Shown here: positions 1 through 7,203 of the stretch, piece by piece
How positions within the stretch are numbered: the first letter of the stretch is position 1
How the letters are laid out: each line of letters opens with the position of its first letter
Assembly (NCBI GenBank): GCA_022865965.1
Contig: JALHTS010000275.1
Span: 1 to 7,203 of the forward strand
Direction of reading: 5' to 3'
Origin: Ignavibacteriaceae bacterium
Lineage (GTDB): Bacteria > Bacteroidota > Ignavibacteria > Ignavibacteriales > Ignavibacteriaceae
DNA: 7,203 nt
Translations under genes and position numbers: made by a program
The notes under the pieces: generated by a model
The model's input: only the letters and a program-made list of their open reading frames with translations
Databases searched by the model: none
Told to the model about the DNA's origin: nothing

Positions 1-2637
1 AAATCTAACATAAATATTTCGGTTAACGTTACAACCGAAGTAGATTTTGCTTTACCCGGAACCGAATATGAATTAGGCACTGTAACTATAGTTGCTCCCA
101 AACCACTTATAAATAAAAATATTACCAACTCAGTAAGTATTCTCGGATCGGAAGATATAGAAAATCTTCCTATTCGTGGCGTTACTAATATTGTAGCTGG
201 TCAAACTGGTGTTGTTCAACAGGGCGAAAATCTTTATGTAAGAGGTGGCAGACAGGATGCTGTTGCTTATTACGTTGATGGAGTTAAGGTAAATGATGTA
301 GTTTTCGGCGGAGCTCAAAATTTGGGTATTCAGAACGCAATTCAGGAAATTCAATTTCAGGCTGGTGGTTATTCTGCCGAATTTGGCGGTGCTAACTCCG
401 GTATTATATCGGTTGCTACAAAAACCGGTAATGAAGATTACAGATTTGGAATCGAAGTCATTACGGATAATTTTACCGGGAAAGTTGGAGAAAAATTTGT
501 AGGTACTTACTTATTCGGATATAGCGAGTATATCTTTACAGCCAGTGGACCAATTCTTCCCTCTTTGAAAAATTTAAAGTTTTTTGTTGCCGGAAGTAAC
601 ATTTTTAACAGATCTCCTATTGGCTTTTTCCAGGGAGTGGATATAAAGGATGTTTATGATCCCGGAGCACCGAGAGATACATTTGATGTTTATTATCCGG
701 ATGGCTACCTTGAAAACCAGGCTAGCAATCAATATTTATTGCAAGGCAATTTAACCTGGGACATAAAACCATTCTCATTCAAACTAGGTGGTAGTTTAAT
801 TGATGTTGAAAGTAGAAATGGTGTTGGGATTCAGGATCCTACTTTTCTTAGAGGACAAACTTATAATACGAGAGAGAGAGCAGGTCTTCATAAGAGTCAG
901 ACGATTACTGCGAGCCTTAAGACCACACATGTTTTATCTAACAATGCTTTCTATGACTTGATATTCAGCTATTTCGATGATTATTATGTTGATATGGATC
1001 CAATTTTCAAACATGATATTACTCTCTATGGTGATTCCATTGCAAATGCAGGTGTGGGTACGACATTAAGGGGTTTTGGGGAAAATCCTCTTACTCTAAC
1101 TGCTTTTGCTATTCAATTTACCAGGCAGGTTATTCCTTTTGATTTATATCGAAAACAGAGATCCAGTTACCTGGGTGGGGATGTTAATCTCTTTTATCAA
1201 ATAGGTGCCCACCATGAATTAAAAACAGGAGGTGATTTTAAGTATTATACCATCAGAAGGTATTCTTTACCGGGTCCTACTAGTATAGAAACATTAAGAA
1301 GAGCTATACCTGATGGTGACTTTACGGAAATGTATAATCGGCTAGATAATTATGGTTATGATGTATTTGGAAATATTTATGATGGCGACGGATTAGATGC
1401 TCCTAAACAGCCTGTTTTTGCTGCGTACTATATACAGGATAAAATGGAATTTAGCGATCTCGTACTTAATGCGGGTGTAAGATTGGATTATATTGATATT
1501 GATAGTAAGGAATTTATAAATCCGCATAACATTAAGTTTATAGCTGGTAATATTATAGATCCCGCAACATTGATAGACATTGATCCTTATGTTTATGTAA
1601 GCCCAAGATTGGGATTTTCATTTCCTGTTACTGACCAAACTGTATTTCACGCTCAGTATGGTAAATTTATTCAGCAGTCACAATTGAGGGATGTTTATCA
1701 AGGATATAATGTTATTTCTGATAATATTAAAGGTGGTTTTGCTATTCAAACACCGGTTGGTTTTGGATTGAAACCGGAAAGAACAACTCAATATGAACTC
1801 GGTTTCAAACAGCAAATAGGCGATGTATTTGCTTTTAATATCACAGGTTTCTATAAAGATATTAAGGATCAAATACAGATACGCTCTATTTATTCAGAAG
1901 AAACTGCCAATCACAGGCAATACTACGCTTTCGTAAATGGTGATTTCGTGACGGTAAAAGGTATTGAATTCAGCTTTGATTTGAGAAGAACAGAAAGAAT
2001 TGCTGCATCACTTAATTATACATTTTCCGATGCGTTAGGAACAGGTTCAAATCCATCATCAAGTTTCAGGCAAATCTGGCAATCACCCACTGCAACTCCG
2101 TACTTTCCTCAACAGATTGCCCCTCTTGATTTTAATCAAGCACACCGAGGGAATTTAAATATTGATTATAGATTTGCAGATAACGATGGTGGTCCAATAT
2201 TTGAGAATTTTGGCATGAACGTACTGTTCACATTAGCTAGTGGATTTAATTATACAAAATGGGATGAAAATAGCTTTGGAAACAGAAGATTCCCGCTTGA
2301 ACCATTAAATGCATCTACTACTCCATGGACATTTAACGTTGATGCGAAAATAGATAAGTCATTCAATCTAGGTGGTTTATCCTTTAACATCTATTTATGG
2401 GTTATTAATGTTTTGAATACTAAGAATGTGTTACAAGTATTCAATGTATCCGGAGATGCATTAGATGATGGATATCTTTCAAGTCCAGATGGTGCTGCCG
2501 CGGTTGAAACTATACGAGAAAGCTTTGGAGATGAACAAGCTCAAAGATATATAGATCTTTACAATGCTACTATTTATAATTCTAATAACTTTGGGCCTCC
2601 GAGACAGTTCAGACTTGGTGTTAAATTGAACTATTAG
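1..2637 (+). CDS. TonB-dependent outer-membrane receptor, 5' end missing
   Basis: The reading frame is open from the first base to TAG at 2635-2637 (878 residues), so the true start lies upstream; the signal peptide and most of an N-terminal carboxypeptidase-regulatory-like domain are missing. Fragment residues 1-20 look like the last strand of that domain (…NVTTEVDFALPG). Residues 27-32 (TVTIVA) resemble a TonB box. The plug follows at about 35-145: NLPIRGV (55-61), LYVRGGR (78-84), YYVDGVKVND (90-99) and AGGYSAEFGGANSGI (121-135). The rest is a 22-strand-type barrel with family-typical segments YVSPRLGFSFPV (532-543) and LKPERTTQYELG (590-601). It ends …PPRQFRLGVKLNY, with the terminal aromatic residue expected of BAM-assembled barrels. 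The family performs TonB/ExbBD-energised uptake across the outer membrane; the ligand cannot be read from sequence. It appears to be first in an operon with the large exported protein 34 bases downstream. No frameshift was seen. Confidence 0.94.
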   Translation, partial: KSNINISVNVTTEVDFALPGTEYELGTVTIVAPKPLINKNITNSVSILGSEDIENLPIRGVTNIVAGQTGVVQQGENLYVRGGRQDAVAYYVDGVKVNDVVFGGAQNLGIQNAIQEIQFQAGGYSAEFGGANSGIISVATKTGNEDYRFGIEVITDNFTGKVGEKFVGTYLFGYSEYIFTASGPILPSLKNLKFFVAGSNIFNRSPIGFFQGVDIKDVYDPGAPRDTFDVYYPDGYLENQASNQYLLQGNLTWDIKPFSFKLGGSLIDVESRNGVGIQDPTFLRGQTYNTRERAGLHKSQTITASLKTTHVLSNNAFYDLIFSYFDDYYVDMDPIFKHDITLYGDSIANAGVGTTLRGFGENPLTLTAFAIQFTRQVIPFDLYRKQRSSYLGGDVNLFYQIGAHHELKTGGDFKYYTIRRYSLPGPTSIETLRRAIPDGDFTEMYNRLDNYGYDVFGNIYDGDGLDAPKQPVFAAYYIQDKMEFSDLVLNAGVRLDYIDIDSKEFINPHNIKFIAGNIIDPATLIDIDPYVYVSPRLGFSFPVTDQTVFHAQYGKFIQQSQLRDVYQGYNVISDNIKGGFAIQTPVGFGLKPERTTQYELGFKQQIGDVFAFNITGFYKDIKDQIQIRSIYSEETANHRQYYAFVNGDFVTVKGIEFSFDLRRTERIAASLNYTFSDALGTGSNPSSSFRQIWQSPTATPYFPQQIAPLDFNQAHRGNLNIDYRFADNDGGPIFENFGMNVLFTLASGFNYTKWDENSFGNRRFPLEPLNASTTPWTFNVDAKIDKSFNLGGLSFNIYLWVINVLNTKNVLQVFNVSGDALDDGYLSSPDGAAAVETIRESFGDEQAQRYIDLYNATIYNSNNFGPPRQFRLGVKLNY

Positions 2638-2660
2638 GGTTTGGATTAAGAAATTCATAT

Positions 2661-2665
2661 AGGAG
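2661..2665 (+). promoter_or_regulatory. Ribosome binding site of the large exported protein
   Basis: AGGAG lies 6 bases before the ATG at 2672, within the longer string TAGGAGAT. This decides the start codon. The same TAGGAGAT string precedes the third gene. The gap to the upstream stop codon is only 34 bases and shows no hairpin, which supports co-transcription with the receptor gene. Confidence 0.85.
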
Positions 2666-2671
2666 ATTACA

Positions 2672-5600
2672 ATGAAAAGAAAATTTATTATTCCACTTTC
2701 AGTATTACTCGGAATATTCATGTTCCTGAACATGGGGTTTAAAGGAAAAGAGGAAGGTGACGATAAGAATACAATTAAAAAGATTAATACTAACGACGTA
2801 TTTAGGTTTATTGCCGCAAATCAGATATTGATGTGGGCTTCAAATAACGGTGATGGTTCTCACGACCCCAGGACCGATGCAAATGGTTTCTATTGGCCCG
2901 GTGGACTAAATGCAACAAAATCTGCTGTTTTTGAAGATGGATTAATATTTGGTGCGATGATTGGCCGGGAAATCAGAGTTAATGGCAATACTCATAGACA
3001 GGGTCTTCAGGCAGGCAAAATATTGGAATCCGGTGAACCAGCCGATCCTACTGATCCCAGATACCGAATATATAAAATAAAGAAAGGATGGGAAAATTTA
3101 CCGCCCGGACCTGATAAAGAGGCACTTCAAAAAGATTATGAGGATTGGCCGATTGAAGATGGTGCTCCATACGAAGATATAGATGGCGATGGTAAACCGA
3201 CCCCCGGCGTGGACCTGCCTAAATTTTTAGGCGATGAAGTTTTGTGGTACGTTGCGAATGATATGGATCCTAACAGATCTACATTTACATATGGTACTCT
3301 GCCAATGGGGCTTGAGTTTCAGACAACTATATTTGCTTTTAACAGAACCGGTGACCTTGGTGATATGATATTCAAAAAGTATGTTATTATTAACAAAGGT
3401 CAGAATCTTCTTAGAGATATGATTGTTGGATATTGGTCTGATACCGATTTGGGAGATGCTGAGGATGATTTTACAGGATGTGATACTTCGTTAAGTTTAG
3501 GATATACCTGGAATGGAGATAATGATGATGGCGGTGGATCTGGTGCCGCATATGGAACTCCACCGCCTGCAATGGGATATGATTTCTTTCAGGGTCCTAT
3601 TGTTGAAGCTGGTCCCACCGATAGTGCAAAATTTCTAGGTTCCTATCGTAAGGGATACAGGAATCTTGGAATGACTGCTTTCGTTCTTTATATTAACACA
3701 AACTTGTATCCTTGGGTAGATCCCGATCAAGGCGTTCCTTCGGGATCAATACAATTTTATAATTATTTGCAAGGTATGGTGTGGGATGGATCACCTTTTA
3801 TTGATCCTCATACACTAGATACTACGGTTTTTGTTTTGACGGGTGATCCCGAAACCGGAACAGGCTGGTATGAGGGTGATGGTTGGCCGGGTGGACCTGC
3901 TCCCGGTGATAGACGACATGTGATGGCTTCCGGTAAGTTTGATTTTGCACCGCAAGATACACAGGAAGTTGTTGTTGGGTTATTAATTGCAAGAGGATTA
4001 AATAATTTAAACAGTGTAACTGAGTTAAAAAGAAAAGATCTTGCCGCACAGATTGCCTATGATCTCGATTTTAATATTACTGATCCGCCTCCAACTCCGA
4101 AGCTTAGCGCCTATGCCGGGAATAAACTGGTTTCACTTTGGTGGGAAACAAATTCAGAATCCTACGATGCAGGTGATCCACTGATTTATGGCCAAGGATA
4201 TGATGATACAACTTATACATTTCAGGGATATCGAATTTGGCAGTATAGAGACTTATCCGGAACTGATCCGCGATTGATAGGAATTTATGATCTTGAAGAT
4301 ACATTAAAAGTAATTTATGATTATGCAACGATAAATGGTATTTCTACTTTGGTTCCGGTTATGGTGTTAGAAAATAAGGGACTTTTAAGATCGTTTAAAG
4401 TAACTTCCAATGCATATACAAATGCTGATTTGTATAATGGAAACCCTTATTATTTTGGTGTAACTGCTTTTGGTTATTCTCATAACAGCGCTGGAAAAGT
4501 TTTAGAAAGTCCTCCTACTATTATTGAAGTCTTACCCGGAAAACCAGCAATTGATCTAGAATATGAATTCGATGTAAACAGCAATGTATATCTAAATCAG
4601 GTATCGGGTAACAGTGATGCAATTGTCCGATTCAAAGTGATCGATCCTGACAAATTGACAGGTAACACCTATGCAATTGAATTTTACGGACCGGATGATT
4701 CATTGAAGTACAGAGTTATTGATAAAACACTACAAGATACTTTGTTAACCGATAGAACTGAATTTATTACATTTGAAAAGGATGATGTTACAAAGGAGTA
4801 TTTTGTTCCAAGGCTGGATACCTTAAAAAATCCAATAATGGATGGATTTATGATATTGATTCAGAATATCGGATCAGATAGTATTACATCATCACTCGCA
4901 ACTAAATACAAAGTTAAAGGTGTTTATGAAGTTAATGGACCCGGTGGCCAAGAAATAGATAATCCTGCTAATTTATTATATGGCAATTTTAATTCTACGG
5001 GTGCTTACACTATTAAAGCAGGTAAATCAGGGGCATCCGCCAAAGGGGATCTTGTCTGGCAAACGTTACCAAATGATCAGACTCTTGGTTATAAAGATTA
5101 TGAACTAAGGTTTACCGATAGTTCGGGATTTTATGCCAGTGGTTATATTGCAGGTTGGTCTAATCTTATTACAAAACCCGATTCTCTTGGTATTGGTAAA
5201 GTTCCGTTTGCTATTTGGGATATTGGTAGAACCCCTGAATCAATAGCCGAAAAACTGGTTGTTAAGGTCTGGGATAATGATAATCTTAACCCCACACTTG
5301 CATTTCCAGATAAAAAATGGTCTCAATTACCGGACGGCTCATGGGAACAAATCTTTGCATTTAATTCAGTTTTCTCAGCTGATTCATTACCGATAACTTC
5401 GGGTAGTTCTACACCCAAGCAGTATCCATTCGGTGCATTTGTTATCGATGGATCTTTACCGGAAACAGGAACGGTTTTAAGGGTTGAAGCTTTTAAACCA
5501 CTGACAGATAGTGATGTCTTTGAAGGAGTTCCTACTGCCTCTATAGTTAAGACTGAACTGGCCAAATCTCGAATTGATAATATCAGTGTATTTCCCAATC

Positions 5601-5887
5601 CTTATTTTGGTGCTAGTGCACTTGAAAGGGATCAATATCAAAGATTTGTGAGGTTTACGAACCTTCCTCAGGAAACTATTATAAGGATATTTAGTCTATC
5701 TGGTGTTCTTATTCAAAGGATAGATAAAAATGACACTAATCAATATGTAGACTGGGACTTAAGGAACGAAGACGGCTTACCTGTTGCCAGCGGTATATTT
5801 ATAGCATATCTGGAAATGCCAGGTATTGGTACTAAGATAATGAAAATAGCAGTTATTATGGAACAGCAATATATTGACAGGATGTAA
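2672..5887 (+). CDS. Large exported protein with T9SS-like C-terminal sorting domain
   Basis: This 1071-residue protein has no assigned function. The N-terminus (K2 R3 K4, then a hydrophobic stretch at about 5-23) is a Sec signal peptide or anchor; no clear A-x-A site and no lipobox cysteine is visible. Residues 40-330 carry conserved-looking blocks I associate with large uncharacterised secreted proteins of Ignavibacteria, Calditrichota and Marinimicrobia: NGNTHRQGLQAGKIL (104-118), an acidic DIDGDGKPTPGVD loop (169-181) that could bind calcium, DEVLWYVANDMDP (188-200), and GYWSDTDLGDAEDDF leading to C270 (253-270), the only cysteine. Residues about 475-620 look fibronectin-III-like (LVSLWWE, FQGYRIWQ, PYYFGVTAFG). 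About 625-965 is beta-rich and unassigned. Residues 970-1063 form a sorting-type domain: VFPNPY, RFTNLPQETIIRIFSLSG, WDLRNEDGLPVASGIF, GTKIMKIAVIM. Surface attachment or release through the type IX system is inferred. The ATG is fixed by AGGAG 6 bases upstream. The receptor gene lies upstream and a PorV-like gene downstream, the latter a plausible export partner. Confidence 0.9.
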   Translation: MKRKFIIPLSVLLGIFMFLNMGFKGKEEGDDKNTIKKINTNDVFRFIAANQILMWASNNGDGSHDPRTDANGFYWPGGLNATKSAVFEDGLIFGAMIGREIRVNGNTHRQGLQAGKILESGEPADPTDPRYRIYKIKKGWENLPPGPDKEALQKDYEDWPIEDGAPYEDIDGDGKPTPGVDLPKFLGDEVLWYVANDMDPNRSTFTYGTLPMGLEFQTTIFAFNRTGDLGDMIFKKYVIINKGQNLLRDMIVGYWSDTDLGDAEDDFTGCDTSLSLGYTWNGDNDDGGGSGAAYGTPPPAMGYDFFQGPIVEAGPTDSAKFLGSYRKGYRNLGMTAFVLYINTNLYPWVDPDQGVPSGSIQFYNYLQGMVWDGSPFIDPHTLDTTVFVLTGDPETGTGWYEGDGWPGGPAPGDRRHVMASGKFDFAPQDTQEVVVGLLIARGLNNLNSVTELKRKDLAAQIAYDLDFNITDPPPTPKLSAYAGNKLVSLWWETNSESYDAGDPLIYGQGYDDTTYTFQGYRIWQYRDLSGTDPRLIGIYDLEDTLKVIYDYATINGISTLVPVMVLENKGLLRSFKVTSNAYTNADLYNGNPYYFGVTAFGYSHNSAGKVLESPPTIIEVLPGKPAIDLEYEFDVNSNVYLNQVSGNSDAIVRFKVIDPDKLTGNTYAIEFYGPDDSLKYRVIDKTLQDTLLTDRTEFITFEKDDVTKEYFVPRLDTLKNPIMDGFMILIQNIGSDSITSSLATKYKVKGVYEVNGPGGQEIDNPANLLYGNFNSTGAYTIKAGKSGASAKGDLVWQTLPNDQTLGYKDYELRFTDSSGFYASGYIAGWSNLITKPDSLGIGKVPFAIWDIGRTPESIAEKLVVKVWDNDNLNPTLAFPDKKWSQLPDGSWEQIFAFNSVFSADSLPITSGSSTPKQYPFGAFVIDGSLPETGTVLRVEAFKPLTDSDVFEGVPTASIVKTELAKSRIDNISVFPNPYFGASALERDQYQRFVRFTNLPQETIIRIFSLSGVLIQRIDKNDTNQYVDWDLRNEDGLPVASGIFIAYLEMPGIGTKIMKIAVIMEQQYIDRM

Positions 5888-5891
5888 TTTT

Positions 5892-5920
5892 GGGGGGGGA
5901 TTAATTCCCCCCCAGCTTTT
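5892..5920 (+). terminator. G8/C7 hairpin between genes 2 and 3 (attenuator or weak terminator)
   Basis: Eight Gs (5892-5899) and seven Cs (5907-5913) flank ATTAATT, giving a stem of seven G-C pairs, extended by one A-T pair to leave a 5-base loop. It starts 4 bases after the stop codon. Only four Ts follow (AGCTTTTA), so termination would probably be partial. The next gene has its own ribosome binding site 25 bases further on and no evident promoter. The hairpin may therefore reduce readthrough into the PorV-like gene or protect the 3' end of the upstream message. Which role applies is inference. Confidence 0.6.
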
Positions 5921-5937
5921 ATAGAAAAATTTAAATT

Positions 5938-5942
5938 AGGAG
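5938..5942 (+). promoter_or_regulatory. Ribosome binding site of the PorV/PorQ-family gene
   Basis: AGGAG lies 7 bases before the ATG at 5950, again inside TAGGAGAT. It fixes the start and shows that translation of this gene does not depend on coupling to the upstream gene. Confidence 0.85.
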
Positions 5943-5949
5943 ATAGAAT

Positions 5950-6978
5950 ATGATCAAAGCAATTACATATTTTCTAAAAACATCAATTTTATCTATGATA
6001 ATAATTGCTGAGGTGTTTGCTGGTGGTGGAATAAGAAATGGTACTGCCGGTGCACAAGAGTTACTAATACCTGTTGGTGCCAGAGGTTTTGCTTTTAATG
6101 GCGCATATATTTCTGGGCTTAAAGGGATAGAATCACTCTATTATAATCCTGCTGGTCTCGGGGCTTCTACTTATAGCTCTGAAGTGATGTTTTCCTACAT
6201 GAATTATATAGCAGATATTGGAGTATCTTATGCGGCCGTGGCTACTTCATTTGAAGGTTTTGGAAATATAGCTTTCAGTGTAAAATCTTTAGACTTTGGA
6301 GATATACCGGTAACTACAACTCAAAATCCTTATGGTACCGGCTCTGTGTTTTCACCTACTTTCGTGACCATTGGCATTACTTATGCTAATGCATTAACAG
6401 ATAGAATTCAGGTAGGTGTAACTGGAAATATCATTTCTGAAAACATAGCTTCAACAAGTGCTACCGGTATTTCCTTTGATATTGGAGTTCAATACAGCAA
6501 TATGGTTGATATAAACGGCTTAAAACTTGGTGTTGTACTTAAAAACTTTGGTGCGCCAATCACTTTCGGTGGGCCAGATTTGTTGAGGCAAGGAGAAGCA
6601 CTCGCAACATTAAGAGGACAGCAATTTTATGCGATCAACGCCGCAAGCTTTGAACTTCCTTCACAGGTTCAGTTAGGTCTTGCTTATGAGAGAAATTTCA
6701 GCGATGATTATAGAGTTTTATTTATTAGCTCATTTGAAAATAACAATTTTTCGAATGATGAATATAAAGTGGCCGGTGAATTTGCATTCCGGGAAATGTT
6801 TTTTATCAGAGGCGGTTATTCATTAATGCCCGGGGATGAAGAAGAACAGACTTTCGGACCAACTTTTGGTGCGGGTTTCAATATTGATACCGGTGTTAAT
6901 ATAACTGTTAATTATGCTTACCGCTGGGCCAGATTTTTTGATGCTAACCATATGTTCGATGTTAGAATAGGATTTTAA
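5950..6978 (+). CDS. PorV/PorQ-family outer-membrane beta-barrel protein
   Basis: This 342-residue protein starts with a signal peptide (basic start, hydrophobic 11-20, likely cleavage after VFA at 24). The family signature follows directly: GTAGAQELLIPVGARGFAFN (31-50), then ESLYYNPAGLG (61-71), where the YNPAGL motif is typical of PorV/PorQ and related FadL-like barrels. The remainder alternates polar and hydrophobic residues as in amphipathic strands (SFDIGVQYS, KLGVVLKNFGAP, QLGLAYERNF) and ends in RIGF, with a terminal phenylalanine suited to outer-membrane assembly. The length fits the family. PorV is the T9SS outer-membrane shuttle that carries cargo from the translocon to the attachment machinery. 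Whether this paralogue does that job is unknown, but its place directly behind a sorting-domain protein makes it a candidate partner. A general barrel or transport role is the alternative. The start is supported by the ribosome binding site 7 bases upstream, and a strong terminator follows 27 bases after the stop codon. Confidence 0.88.
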   Translation: MIKAITYFLKTSILSMIIIAEVFAGGGIRNGTAGAQELLIPVGARGFAFNGAYISGLKGIESLYYNPAGLGASTYSSEVMFSYMNYIADIGVSYAAVATSFEGFGNIAFSVKSLDFGDIPVTTTQNPYGTGSVFSPTFVTIGITYANALTDRIQVGVTGNIISENIASTSATGISFDIGVQYSNMVDINGLKLGVVLKNFGAPITFGGPDLLRQGEALATLRGQQFYAINAASFELPSQVQLGLAYERNFSDDYRVLFISSFENNNFSNDEYKVAGEFAFREMFFIRGGYSLMPGDEEEQTFGPTFGAGFNIDTGVNITVNYAYRWARFFDANHMFDVRIGF

Positions 6979-7005
6979 GCAACGGATTTAATTGATGATT
7001 AATCT

Positions 7006-7036
7006 AAAAAAGGCTGGTTTACCAGCCTTTTTGTTT
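7006..7036 (+). terminator. Rho-independent terminator of the operon
   Basis: AAAAAGGCTGGT (7007-7018) pairs perfectly with ACCAGCCTTTTT (7021-7032). Realistically this is a six-pair G/C-rich core, GGCTGG/CCAGCC, with a TTTA loop, followed by TTTTTGTTTG. The A-run on the 5' side would supply a T-run on the opposite strand, so the element could also stop transcription from the right. It marks the end of the three-gene unit. Confidence 0.93.
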
Positions 7037-7152
7037 GTCTTATATAAAAACATGTTCATTTACTTAAGTTCTGTTTAAAACGAGATGTTGGAAATGTGAA
7101 AGGTCGGGTATCTGCATCGCATTATAAATTATTTAAAAATTAGTATGTTGTT

Positions 7153-7203
7153 ATGAAATATCTATTATTATTTTTATCCGTATTCTTAACAAACTTTATT
7201 TAT
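7153..7203 (+). CDS. Start of a possible exported protein, cut by the window end
   Basis: An ATG at 7153 opens 17 codons without a stop, reading MKYLLLFLSVFLTNFIY: one lysine and then an unbroken hydrophobic run, as in a signal peptide. No Shine-Dalgarno sequence is visible upstream (TTAGTATGTTGTT), unlike the two complete genes here, which lowers confidence in this exact start. The 116 bases between the preceding terminator and this ATG are AT-rich, with no other gene visible; a promoter for this gene would have to lie there. The product cannot be identified from what is shown. Confidence 0.45.
   Translation, partial: MKYLLLFLSVFLTNFIY

Noticed and set aside
130..354. Short reverse-strand open frame opposite the receptor plug
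   Set aside because: It lies antisense to clear plug-domain coding sequence, has no ribosome binding site, and its composition is typical of a shadow frame. The other antisense frames at 1678-1872, 2479-2733, 3822-4049, 4104-4328 and 5323-5598 were dropped for the same reason.
322..2637. TTG at 322 as the start of the receptor gene
   Set aside because: The same frame is open back to position 1 and encodes the plug domain and a TonB-box-like segment, so the gene is cut by the window edge rather than starting at 322.
2672..5887. Second gene as a SusD-like lipoprotein
   Set aside because: There is no cysteine near the signal peptide, the only cysteine is at residue 270, and the length and C-terminal sorting domain do not fit SusD.
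5892..5899. G8 run as a G-quadruplex
   Set aside because: A quadruplex needs four separate G-runs; only one run is present, and pairing with the C-run is far more likely.
7123..7128. TATAAA as a promoter -10 box for the last, partial gene
   Set aside because: No -35 or -33 partner is seen at suitable spacing, and the whole stretch is AT-rich, so the match could easily be chance.
7128..7142. Near-palindromic AATTATTTAAAAATT-type stretch as an operator
   Set aside because: It is low-complexity AT sequence with mismatched arms; such matches are expected by chance here.

Overview
The window is a compact, one-directional block from an AT-rich bacterial genome. It holds three genes on the + strand that look like one operon, and the first 17 codons of a possible fourth gene after a strong terminator. 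The protein types suggest the Bacteroidota/Chlorobi (FCB) superphylum: a TonB-dependent receptor of the Bacteroidota type, a very large exported protein with a C-terminal type IX secretion (T9SS)-like sorting domain, and a PorV/PorQ-family outer-membrane protein. Ignavibacteria or a near relative (Calditrichota, Marinimicrobia, KSB1-like) is my best guess. It rests on the style of the sorting domain and on clear Shine-Dalgarno sites (TAGGAGAT before both complete genes), which are uncommon in Bacteroidota proper. The placement is inference, not demonstrated.

Layout. Positions 1-2637 are the 3' part of a TonB-dependent receptor: the end of an N-terminal carboxypeptidase-regulatory-like domain, a TonB-box-like segment, the plug and the whole beta-barrel. 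After 34 bases with a good ribosome binding site comes a 1071-residue exported protein (2672-5887). It belongs to a recognisable but functionally uncharacterised family, with a fibronectin-III-like middle region and a C-terminal PNPY...WDLRNEDGLPVASG...KIMKIAVIM domain. Its stop codon is followed within 4 bases by a G8/C7 hairpin, then by another ribosome binding site and a 342-residue PorV/PorQ-family barrel protein (5950-6978). A textbook intrinsic terminator (about 7006-7036) closes the unit. A short AT-rich spacer then leads to an ATG at 7153 that opens a signal-peptide-like sequence running off the window.

How the genes may work together (inference): the TonB-dependent receptor would import a ligand across the outer membrane. 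The large protein would be exported and either anchored at the surface or released, as a binding or structural partner. The PorV-like barrel could be the outer-membrane shuttle or anchor for that sorting-domain protein. The arrangement is reminiscent of SusC/SusD loci, but the second gene is not SusD-like: it has no lipoprotein cysteine and no recognisable SusD sequence. This set of three is the most interesting aspect of the window. No mobile element, CRISPR array, tRNA or rRNA was seen.
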